Assembly: GCA_003164275.1 (NCBI GenBank)
Contig: PLSY01000155.1
Span: 1-5,826, forward strand
Source: Acidimicrobiaceae bacterium
GTDB lineage: Bacteria; Actinomycetota; Acidimicrobiia; Acidimicrobiales; RAAP-2
Length of the DNA: 5,826 nucleotides
Direction of reading: 5' to 3'
Shown: in pieces, positions 1 to 5,369 of the stretch
Layout of the letters: each line of letters begins with the position of its first letter
Position numbering within the stretch: position 1 is the first letter of the stretch
Notes under the pieces: model-generated
What the model saw: the letters and a program-made list of their open reading frames with translations, nothing else
Told to the model about the DNA's origin: nothing
Database searches by the model: none
Made by a program: the position numbers and the translations under genes

Positions 1-302
1 AGCAGGTCGGCGGGGCGTGAGGGCGGTGGGGGCCCCGAGCTGATTCTCTGTTCAGGCGTCGGCTCAGGCAGGCTATTTGACGACGGTCTCCAACGAGGCG
101 GAAGCATTGGGCGGGGAAGGTTGCCAGCTCCGGCTCCGGTGATGCGGCCAGCCAACATCGCCAGTCATCGAGCCGTGGGGACTTGGCGCCACACGAACGA
201 ATGCTCCTTGCAAGACAACTCCTGCTCCAAGGTCCGCCCAACGCCACAGGCGTTATCGACCGGCGTGGACCCGAAGAGCGGACGAGCTTCTGCCGATCAC
301 AG
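1..302. other. No convincing gene (left-edge region)
   Basis: This stretch lies downstream of the kinase gene at the left edge. One plus frame is open from base 1 to a stop at 316-318, and one minus frame is open from about 349 to base 1. Both conceptual products are rich in Pro, Arg, Ser and Gly, show no recognisable motif, and have no ribosome site before a plausible start. A further minus frame ends at 73-75 with the residues ASLETVVK, which looks faintly protein-like, but the sequence upstream of it does not. I see no tRNA, repeat array or mobile-element end. The only structure noted is a short hairpin at 240-254. A gene fragment reaching in from the left cannot be excluded. Confidence 0.5.
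240..254 (-). terminator. Short hairpin 3' of the kinase gene, possible terminator
   Basis: AACGCC and GGCGTT form a perfect 6-bp inverted repeat around a 3-base loop, about 50 bases beyond the kinase stop codon on the minus strand. No T-run follows on either strand, so it is not a canonical intrinsic terminator. High-GC actinobacteria often use U-poor hairpins, which keeps the idea alive. A 6-bp repeat can also occur by chance in GC-rich DNA. Confidence 0.2.
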
Positions 303-1346
303 TCAGAGCGCGCCGTGAGCGAGGTCGGTCGCATGGCGAAGAAGCGCGTCTACGTGGCGCGCCGTGTCCTCGGGATCCTTGCGCAGCTGACCTCGTCGGG
401 CGATTCCGAGTTGGCGGGCATAGGCACCCTCGGCGATACATGCCTGCTTCCACCAGCTGAACACCCGATAATACGAGAGGTCACCCAGCTCGAAACCGCA
501 ACGTGAACGGTAGCGGTCGACGACTTCAGCACGGTCCACGAAGATCTCGGACACGGTCGGCGGATCAGGCAGGAAGGACACGGGATCGTTCCTGTTCGAC
601 CAGTACTCGAGGGACCAGGCGAAGTCGGCGATCGGGTCCCCGATGGTGCAAAGCTCCCAGTCGAGAACAGCCGCCATCTCGAATCCTTCGCTCAAGACGA
701 CGTTGTCGAATCGGTAGTCCCCGTGGGCGAGGCCGGGAGCCACCCTCTCCTCGGGCTTCGCCGCCATCAGTCGGTCGTGCAGTTCGAACACGAGAGGAAC
801 GTCTCGCGCGTTGGCTATTTCAACCTGGCGTTTCCAGCGCGCCAGCTGCCGCCCCACATAGTCGCCGTGCTTGGCCAGGTCGCTCAGACCGTAGGCGTCG
901 AGGTCGAGCGTGTGAAAGGCGATCTGAGTGTCGATGAGCGCATCGGTGGCCCTGTCGGCATCTTGCCTCGTCATGCCTTCGGTCGACGCCAGATCGCGGA
1001 TGACGTGCCCCTCGACGAAGGTCATGAGGTAGAAGGGGGCACCGGTGACGGAAGGGTCGTCACAGTACCCGGCAATGCCCGGAACGGGCACGGGGCTCGG
1101 GGCGAGGGCCGACATGATGCGCACCTCTCTCGCCATGTCGTGGGCAGTGGCCAGGATCTGTCCCATCGGCGGGCGGCGGAGCGCCCACTGGTGTCCGGCC
1201 GAGTCGTAGACCCGGAAGGTGAGGTTGGAACCTCCGCCCAGGATCTGTTCGAACCTGAAAGGGCCGACCGAATCGGCAACGTTGGCCGTTACCCACGCGC
1301 TGACACGAGGCTCGTCGATGGGCGGAACTGCGTCGACGGCTGACAT
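303..1346 (-). CDS. Phosphotransferase (APH-fold) family kinase, ACAD10/11 kinase-domain-like
   Basis: A soluble, cytoplasmic kinase of the aminoglycoside/choline-kinase fold (APH family), 347 residues, a full length for the family. Visible parts: an N-terminal nucleotide-binding lobe with a glycine-rich loop LGGGSN (about residues 36-41) and the ALRRPP strand (about 55-60), then the Brenner-type catalytic motif HGDYRFDN (208-215, catalytic Asp210), then the metal-binding motif LDWE (Asp229) followed by TIGDPIADFAW. The LRRPP and LDWELCTIGDP wording is typical of the kinases paired with acyl-CoA dehydrogenases, not of antibiotic-resistance enzymes. The likely substrate is therefore a hydroxyacyl-CoA (inference). 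The ATG at 1346 overlaps the upstream dehydrogenase stop as TGATG; a GTG one codon earlier (1349) would give a 4-base overlap. Either way the gene is translationally coupled and needs no strong ribosome site of its own. Family assignment is firm; substrate is not. Confidence 0.9.
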   Translation of the reverse strand: MSAVDAVPPIDEPRVSAWVTANVADSVGPFRFEQILGGGSNLTFRVYDSAGHQWALRRPPMGQILATAHDMAREVRIMSALAPSPVPVPGIAGYCDDPSVTGAPFYLMTFVEGHVIRDLASTEGMTRQDADRATDALIDTQIAFHTLDLDAYGLSDLAKHGDYVGRQLARWKRQVEIANARDVPLVFELHDRLMAAKPEERVAPGLAHGDYRFDNVVLSEGFEMAAVLDWELCTIGDPIADFAWSLEYWSNRNDPVSFLPDPPTVSEIFVDRAEVVDRYRSRCGFELGDLSYYRVFSWWKQACIAEGAYARQLGIARRGQLRKDPEDTARHVDALLRHATDLAHGAL

Positions 1347-2650
1347 CACAGGTTCTCGTGTGCCATGTCGAGGTACTCGGCGAATACCTGCTCGGCCGAG
1401 GCCCGCCTGGTCGGTATGTGCTCACTCGGCCAACCCTCAACCGGTTCGTACCCTTTGACCAGACGTCGGGCGATGAATGACTTGTGGACCTCGTCGGCAC
1501 CGTCGGAGATGCGAAAGTTGCGGGCCATGCGATACATGTACTCGAGGGGCAGGTCGCTCGAGTAGCCGAGGGCACCGTGCACCTGGATCGACCGGTCGAT
1601 CACCCGATAAAGGACGCCTGCACACCAGTACTTGATCTGGGCAATCTCCACCCGTGACGCCGCCGCCCCGAAGTTGTCCCAGTGCCACGCCGTCTGCAGC
1701 GTGAGGAGCCGGGCCGCTTTGATCTCTGTTGCCGACTCGGCGATGAAGTCCTGGACGAATTGCTTGTCGGCGAGCGTCTTGCCGTGCATGGTGCGCGAGA
1801 CGGCCCGCTCGCACATCATGTCGAAGGCCCGGTTGCACATGCCGACCCACCGCATGGCGTGGTGGATGCGACCGGCCGACAGACGCTTCTGGGCCAGCAG
1901 GAAACCCTCTCCCGACCTTCCGATGAGGTTTTCGACCGGGACCCGGCATTCGTTGAAGTGGATCTCGGCGTGTCCCCCCACATGCTGGTCCCCTTCCCCT
2001 GGATAGGGGTGGTCCATGGTGTGCACGTCACGCACGATCTCCATTCCCGGCGTGCCCCGCTCGATCACGAGCATCGACGCTCGCTCATAGGGGCCGGCCT
2101 CCGGCTCGGTGACGACCATGGCGAGGACGAAGTCGGCCCTGCTCGCACCTGAGGCGAACCACTTCTCACCGTTGATCACGTACTCGTCGCCGTCGAGTAT
2201 CGCCTCGGTCGTGATCTGGGTGGGGTCGGATCCCGCAGCATGGGGTTCGGTCAGCGAGAACGAAGAGGTGAGCTCGCCAGCCAGCAGGGGCCAAAGCCAT
2301 CGGTCCTTCTGCTCATCGTTGGCGCCGATGGCCAGCAGCTCACCGTTCCCCGAGTCTGGGGCCTGATTCCCAAAGATGGCTGGAGCCGACGGCGTCCGCC
2401 CGAGGATCTCGTGCATGAGGGCCAACCTCACCTGGCCCAGGCCCTGGCCGCCCAGCTCCCGATCGAGGTGTGCCGCCCAGAGCCCCCGATCCTTGACCTC
2501 TTGCTTCAAGGGGGCGACCAACCGGGCGTAGCTGTCCGGGCTCATCTGCGACTTCACCAGATCGATCGGTTCGATCTTCTGTCGCACGAACCCTTGAATC
2601 CATGCGAGCTCTGGCTCGAACTCGGGGTCGTTGCTGAAATCCCAAGCCAT
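1346..2650 (-). CDS. Acyl-CoA dehydrogenase family protein (ACAD10/ACAD11-like)
   Basis: A complete flavin-dependent acyl-CoA dehydrogenase, 434 residues. It introduces an alpha-beta double bond into an acyl-CoA and passes electrons to an electron-transfer flavoprotein. Order: helical N-terminal domain (about 1-125), beta domain with FAD/substrate motif FSLTEPHAAGSDPTQ (131-145) and NGEKWFASGA (160-169), then the C-terminal helical domain with HGALGYSSDLPLEYMYR (358-374). The segment ISDGADEVHK (381-390) aligns with the loop that carries the catalytic Glu of medium-chain dehydrogenases (YEGT); here the residue is Asp383, as in the ACAD10/11 group. The start is well supported: AGGAGT lies at 2659-2664, 8 bases before the ATG. 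First gene of a two-gene operon with the overlapping kinase, divergent from the MarR gene. Its chain-length preference cannot be read; the kinase pairing suggests a hydroxylated or phosphorylated acyl-CoA. Confidence 0.93.
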   Translation of the reverse strand: MAWDFSNDPEFEPELAWIQGFVRQKIEPIDLVKSQMSPDSYARLVAPLKQEVKDRGLWAAHLDRELGGQGLGQVRLALMHEILGRTPSAPAIFGNQAPDSGNGELLAIGANDEQKDRWLWPLLAGELTSSFSLTEPHAAGSDPTQITTEAILDGDEYVINGEKWFASGASRADFVLAMVVTEPEAGPYERASMLVIERGTPGMEIVRDVHTMDHPYPGEGDQHVGGHAEIHFNECRVPVENLIGRSGEGFLLAQKRLSAGRIHHAMRWVGMCNRAFDMMCERAVSRTMHGKTLADKQFVQDFIAESATEIKAARLLTLQTAWHWDNFGAAASRVEIAQIKYWCAGVLYRVIDRSIQVHGALGYSSDLPLEYMYRMARNFRISDGADEVHKSFIARRLVKGYEPVEGWPSEHIPTRRASAEQVFAEYLDMAHENL

Positions 2651-2685
2651 GTTTCGACACTCCTCGTTCGACGCCCGAAAGGGCC

Positions 2686-2717
2686 TTCAATTTAGTTAAC
2701 ACACTGTAGCAATTGAA
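2686..2717. promoter_or_regulatory. AT-rich divergent promoter/operator candidate with inverted repeat
   Basis: The 86-bp gap between the divergent dehydrogenase and MarR genes contains a conspicuously AT-rich island in otherwise GC-rich DNA. It is framed by a perfect inverted repeat, TTCAATT (2686-2692) and AATTGAA (2711-2717), with 18 bp between the arms. Inside lie the palindrome GTTAAC (2695-2700) and ACACTGT (2701-2707). On the minus strand TTCAAT and TAAATT sit 17 bp apart, a weak sigma-70-like pair for the dehydrogenase operon. MarR proteins commonly bind palindromes in the gap upstream of their own gene and repress both directions, which makes this the best operator candidate. Exact promoter elements are not certain. 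Confidence 0.45.
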
Positions 2718-2736
2718 TTCGGGATAGGCTGGGTCG

Positions 2737-3246
2737 ATGGCCACGGATGCCGCCAGCCGCCGCCGAGTCAACAGGGCTGTGGCATCCCTCGCCCAGTTCG
2801 CCAACAGCCGGAGCCTCGACGTGCTCCACGCCGCTCGGTCCGGGGTCCCGCTGAGTCTTGCCAGCGTCTCTGTGCTCGGCCGCATCGTGGAGGCCTCCCC
2901 TATCGGGCTCTCGGAGTTGCGTCTGGTGTCCAGGCTTCAGCCCGCCGCACTCAGCCGGCATATCAGGCTCCTCGAAGAGGGCGGCTACATCGAGCGATTC
3001 GAGAGTCCGACCGACGGCCGAGCTGCGGTCGTGAATGCTCTGGAGCCGGGACGGCTTGCCTATGCCAAGGTTCGATCCTCCAACGACGAACTCCTGGCAG
3101 CCCAGCTGGTCGACTGGACTTCCGCAGAGCTGAACCTTTTGGCGGAACTGATGGAACGACTCGATTCCGATCTGCGATCGGTCGAGAAGCGAGCCAGACC
3201 GAAGTCCCACTCGGGCACTGAGCTCAAGGCCGTCCAGCACGGATAG
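2737..3246 (+). CDS. MarR-family winged-helix transcriptional regulator
   Basis: A 169-residue protein of normal MarR length, expected to be a dimeric DNA-binding protein. Helical N-terminal dimerisation region (about 8-32); winged helix-turn-helix at about 40-100, with recognition helix LQPAALSRHIRLLEEGGYIER (about 67-87) and the wing ESPTDGRAAVV (89-99) carrying the family's Asp-x-Arg pair (Asp93, Arg95); C-terminal dimerisation helices (about 112-152) and a basic polar tail. MarR members usually repress a neighbouring catabolic operon and release DNA on binding a small ligand, often an aromatic acid or acyl-CoA. Transcribed away from the dehydrogenase-kinase operon, so control of that operon, and perhaps of the SDR downstream, is the simplest inference. 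The ATG at 2737 has only a weak purine stretch (GGGATAGG) before it, so the start is less sure than the family. Confidence 0.88.
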   Translation: MATDAASRRRVNRAVASLAQFANSRSLDVLHAARSGVPLSLASVSVLGRIVEASPIGLSELRLVSRLQPAALSRHIRLLEEGGYIERFESPTDGRAAVVNALEPGRLAYAKVRSSNDELLAAQLVDWTSAELNLLAELMERLDSDLRSVEKRARPKSHSGTELKAVQHG

Positions 3247-3441
3247 CAAGAGGAATGGCCACCACTGCAGAACTGAGCGCTTCGATAAAATGCGGATCCG
3301 AGCGATCTCCTCACCCCGATCCCCTGCGGCCGTGTTCGACGCTCCGCTCAGGCCGCCAACCTACGTCTGGGGCGGATTTCTCCATCGGTAGTACGACTTC
3401 GCCCAGCAGAGATCAATCGTCACCGCCAGCCCGGTGTCAAC

Positions 3442-3450
3442 AGAGGAGGA
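3442..3450 (+). promoter_or_regulatory. Ribosome binding site that fixes the SDR start
   Basis: AGAGGAGGA lies 5 bases before a GTG at 3455. An in-frame GTG at 3434 would put this near-perfect Shine-Dalgarno sequence inside the coding region and has no ribosome site of its own. The shorter start also places the TGxxxGxG nucleotide motif at residue 15, the usual place for the family. Confidence 0.8.
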
Positions 3451-3454
3451 CGCA

Positions 3455-4225
3455 GTGAGCGGGACCGGACGACTCAAGGGGCGTGTGGCACTCATCACCG
3501 GAGGGGCATCGGGTATCGGCCTCGAGTGCGCCCGTGTCCTCCGGGCAGAAGGGGCGGCGGTAGCGCTCATGGATCTCAACGCCACCATTCTGGCGAGCAT
3601 TGCAGACGAGTTGGGTGTGTCGACCCACGTAGCCGACGTGACCGATGAGGAGTCCGTCAGTAAAGCGGTCGACTCCGTCGTCGAGGAGTTCGGTGGCCTG
3701 GACATCGCCGTGAACGCCGCTGGTGCCGGAGGCTTCGGCCCGATCATGGCGCTACCTCTGGCCGAGTGGCGACGAGTAGTGGATCTGTGTCTGACCGGAA
3801 CCTTCATTTGCCTCAAGCACGAAGCGCGCACCATGGGTGATGGCGGCTCCATCATCAACATCACGTCGCTCAATGCCATCCAGCCGGCCGAAGGATTCGC
3901 CTCCTATGCCTCGGCCAAGGCCGGGGTGGCCATGCTGAGCCAGGTGGCGGCCATGGAGCTCGGCCCCCGTGGCATCCGGGTGAATGCGGTGGCTCCCGGC
4001 CTCATAGACACCCGGGCCACCGCGGGCATCATGCAGTCCAACCTGAAGGATGAGTACGTCGAGAACTCTCCCATAGCGCGAGTTGGGCAGACCTCCGACG
4101 TCGCCTCTGCCGTCTTGTTCCTGGCGTCTTCAGAATCCACGTGGATCAGTGGCGAGCAGCTGGCGGTCGACGGGGCCGCCCACACCCGCCGCTACCCTCA
4201 GCTGTTACGCGGCCAGGGTGGCTGA
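3455..4225 (+). CDS. SDR family NAD(P)-dependent oxidoreductase
   Basis: A classical short-chain dehydrogenase/reductase, 256 residues, interconverting a hydroxyl and a keto group on an unknown substrate with NAD(H) or NADP(H). Rossmann motif TGGASGIG (15-22); Asp40 at the end of the second strand (VALMDLN) favours NAD(H) over NADP(H); DVT (61-63) contacts adenine; NAAG (87-90); catalytic Ser138, Tyr151 and Lys155 in the YASAK motif; PG (181-182) and T186 of the cofactor loop. The C-terminal WISGEQLAVDGA ending is typical. The residue that usually supplies the fourth catalytic position, Asn in the NxxG segment, is Cys112 here (DLCLTGTF). The 208-bp gap after the MarR gene has no clear promoter, though TAAAAT at 3286-3291 could be a -10 box. 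It may share a role with the divergent dehydrogenase and kinase. Confidence 0.92.
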   Translation: MSGTGRLKGRVALITGGASGIGLECARVLRAEGAAVALMDLNATILASIADELGVSTHVADVTDEESVSKAVDSVVEEFGGLDIAVNAAGAGGFGPIMALPLAEWRRVVDLCLTGTFICLKHEARTMGDGGSIINITSLNAIQPAEGFASYASAKAGVAMLSQVAAMELGPRGIRVNAVAPGLIDTRATAGIMQSNLKDEYVENSPIARVGQTSDVASAVLFLASSESTWISGEQLAVDGAAHTRRYPQLLRGQGG

Positions 4226-4295
4226 TCAGTCTCCCGACCTGCTGTCATGGCTGTCCGCTACCCGCCGGTCGCCAGTCGCATCGATCCGGCATCCG

Positions 4296-4332
4296 CCACG
4301 CCCACACCGGCGGTCTGCGGGCAGGGCAGTGG
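4296..4332 (+). other. Imperfect stem-loop between SDR and cupin genes
   Basis: CCACGCCC (4296-4303) can pair with GGGCAGTGG (4324-4332) with one bulged base and a 20-base GC-rich loop. It sits in the 183-bp gap after the SDR stop. There is no T-run after it. It could slow or end transcription after the SDR gene or structure the cupin leader, or be fortuitous in GC-rich sequence. No other feature is evident in this gap. Confidence 0.15.
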
Positions 4333-4394
4333 CAAAGCGAGTGAGCCCAGCGCCGTTCCCAGCGGACATCGAGCCCTAACATGACCAAAGAGGC

Positions 4395-4403
4395 AAGGAG
4401 AGG
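4395..4403 (+). promoter_or_regulatory. Ribosome binding site of the cupin gene
   Basis: AAGGAGAGG ends 5 bases before the ATG at 4409 and is a strong Shine-Dalgarno sequence. It supports that start over the upstream ATG at 4381, which opens only an 8-codon frame ending at 4407. Confidence 0.75.
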
Positions 4404-4408
4404 ATGAT

Positions 4409-4972
4409 ATGACCACCATCGATGAAGACACGTCCACCAAGAGCGTCCGGTCAGGGAAGCGTGGGATGAGCCTGTTCACCAAGGAGGACGGGATCGAACT
4501 GGGCGAGTCTCAGGCCATGTCCTCTCCGCAGTTCGAAGAGGGTGACCTCGACGCCATCATCAACGAGGGAATCGATCTCACCCCCTCCGCAGTCGGGAAC
4601 CGCAACGTCGTCCTCTTTCGCGGTGAGGGCGAAGACGGCTTCAGTCTGGTCCGGGCTTGGTTCGCCCCGAACTACGTGCTCCCCCGTCATTCGCACAGTG
4701 CCAACTGCCTGTACTACGTCGACCGCGGATCGGTGGTTCTCGGCTCGCGGGTGATGGGGGAAGGGAGCGGCTTCTTCGTCCCCGGCGATGCTCCCTATGC
4801 GGTTCAGGCCGGCCCCGAGGGGGCCGTCGTGCTCGAGTTTCGGGATGCTCCATCCTTCGATATGAAGATCAACGGTGGGCAGATGGATCGGTTCCGCATG
4901 ATGGCCGAGGTCGGCGGGGCCAACCTCCCGGAGTGGACCCGGCTGCTCGAAGAGGAGCAACAAAGCTTCTAA
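4409..4972 (+). CDS. Cupin domain-containing protein with degenerate metal motifs
   Basis: A 187-residue, probably cytoplasmic protein with one cupin beta-barrel. Residues 1-60 form a charged leader with no signal peptide. The barrel spans about 65-146: VLFRGEGEDGFSLVRAWF, then cupin motif 1 as LPRHSHSANCLYYVDRGSVVLG (91-112), then motif 2 as GSGFFVPGDAPYAVQAG (119-135). The paired histidines His94 and His96 are present. The Glu normally 4-5 residues further on is absent (Asn99-Cys100-Leu101), and the motif 2 histidine is replaced by Tyr130. Metal binding is therefore uncertain, and it may be a ligand-binding or non-standard enzyme barrel. The C-terminal tail (147-187) is helical and acidic. 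It lies 183 bp after the SDR gene on the same strand and could share its transcript. Function unknown; the fold is well supported. Confidence 0.82.
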   Translation: MTTIDEDTSTKSVRSGKRGMSLFTKEDGIELGESQAMSSPQFEEGDLDAIINEGIDLTPSAVGNRNVVLFRGEGEDGFSLVRAWFAPNYVLPRHSHSANCLYYVDRGSVVLGSRVMGEGSGFFVPGDAPYAVQAGPEGAVVLEFRDAPSFDMKINGGQMDRFRMMAEVGGANLPEWTRLLEEEQQSF

Positions 4973-5369
4973 GGTGGATGTCCCCTCAGCCAGTGCCTCG
5001 AAGCCCATCTTGGACGCGTCCATGCGACTCTTCCCAGTGGTCCGGGGCTGACGCGCACGTCTTGGGCTCACCGGGCGAGTTGACGACATAGATCCTGAGT
5101 CAGACGGCGCCGTCGGATCCTCGAGCAGATGAAGCGCGTCGATGGTTGACCGCTTTATGGAAATGCTTGAAGACGTGGGCGCAATTGTCGAATACAAGGT
5201 CGATGAAGTCATCGAGACGGCCAAGTCCGACGCCACTGTCGGTAGGACAACCATCTCTCGGGCGCGCTCCGCGGCCCGGCTGCAACGAGGCGTGTCTTCA
5301 GGCCTCCCACCTTGGGCAATGCGCGGATACGCGGGTGTAGGCTCGTTCGGAGAGCGAGTAGGAGTTGCT
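4973..5369. other. 397-bp region between cupin and P-type ATPase
   Basis: No complete gene is assigned here. Bases 4974-5051 hold a 25-codon frame starting with GTG directly after the cupin stop (VDVPSASASKPILDASMRL...) without a well-placed ribosome site. A perfect 12-bp palindrome GACGGCGCCGTC lies at 5103-5114, followed at once by GGATCC. From an ATG at 5142 a frame runs uninterrupted into the P-type ATPase. Its first 30 residues (MVDRFMEMLEDVGAIVEYKV and following) look helical and protein-like. This could be an N-terminal extension of the ATPase, a remnant of another gene, or chance. No clear promoter or terminator was recognised. Confidence 0.45.
5359..5364 (+). promoter_or_regulatory. 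Ribosome binding site favouring the GTG start of the ATPase
   Basis: TAGGAG lies 5 bases before the GTG at 5370, ideal spacing. The earlier in-frame ATGs at 5142, 5157, 5163 and 5319 lack an equally good site. The GTG start also gives an N-terminus of the length seen in related proton-pump ATPases. Confidence 0.6.

Noticed and set aside
1..318. Open plus-strand frame reaching in from the left edge and ending at 318
   Set aside because: The product is Arg/Pro/Ser-rich without any motif and its end overlaps the kinase 3' end; not enough to call a gene fragment.
723..1343. 206-codon plus-strand frame opposite the kinase gene
   Set aside because: Antisense shadow: the minus strand encodes a kinase with clear HGDYRFDN and LDWE motifs, and the plus-frame product has no motif.
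303..1346. Antibiotic-resistance aminoglycoside phosphotransferase
   Set aside because: The fold is shared, but operon coupling to an acyl-CoA dehydrogenase and the LRRPP/LDWELCTIGDP wording point to the ACAD-associated kinase group.
2692..3249. 185-codon minus-strand frame opposite the MarR gene
   Set aside because: The plus strand encodes a recognisable winged helix; the minus product shows no family resemblance.
3434..3454. Longer SDR start at GTG 3434
   Set aside because: It would translate through the strong ribosome site at 3442-3450, which correctly serves GTG 3455.
4451..5254. 267-codon minus-strand frame covering the cupin gene and the following gap
   Set aside because: Long because of GC-rich codon structure. 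The cupin reading has a strong ribosome site and family motifs, and the minus product is low-complexity with no motif.
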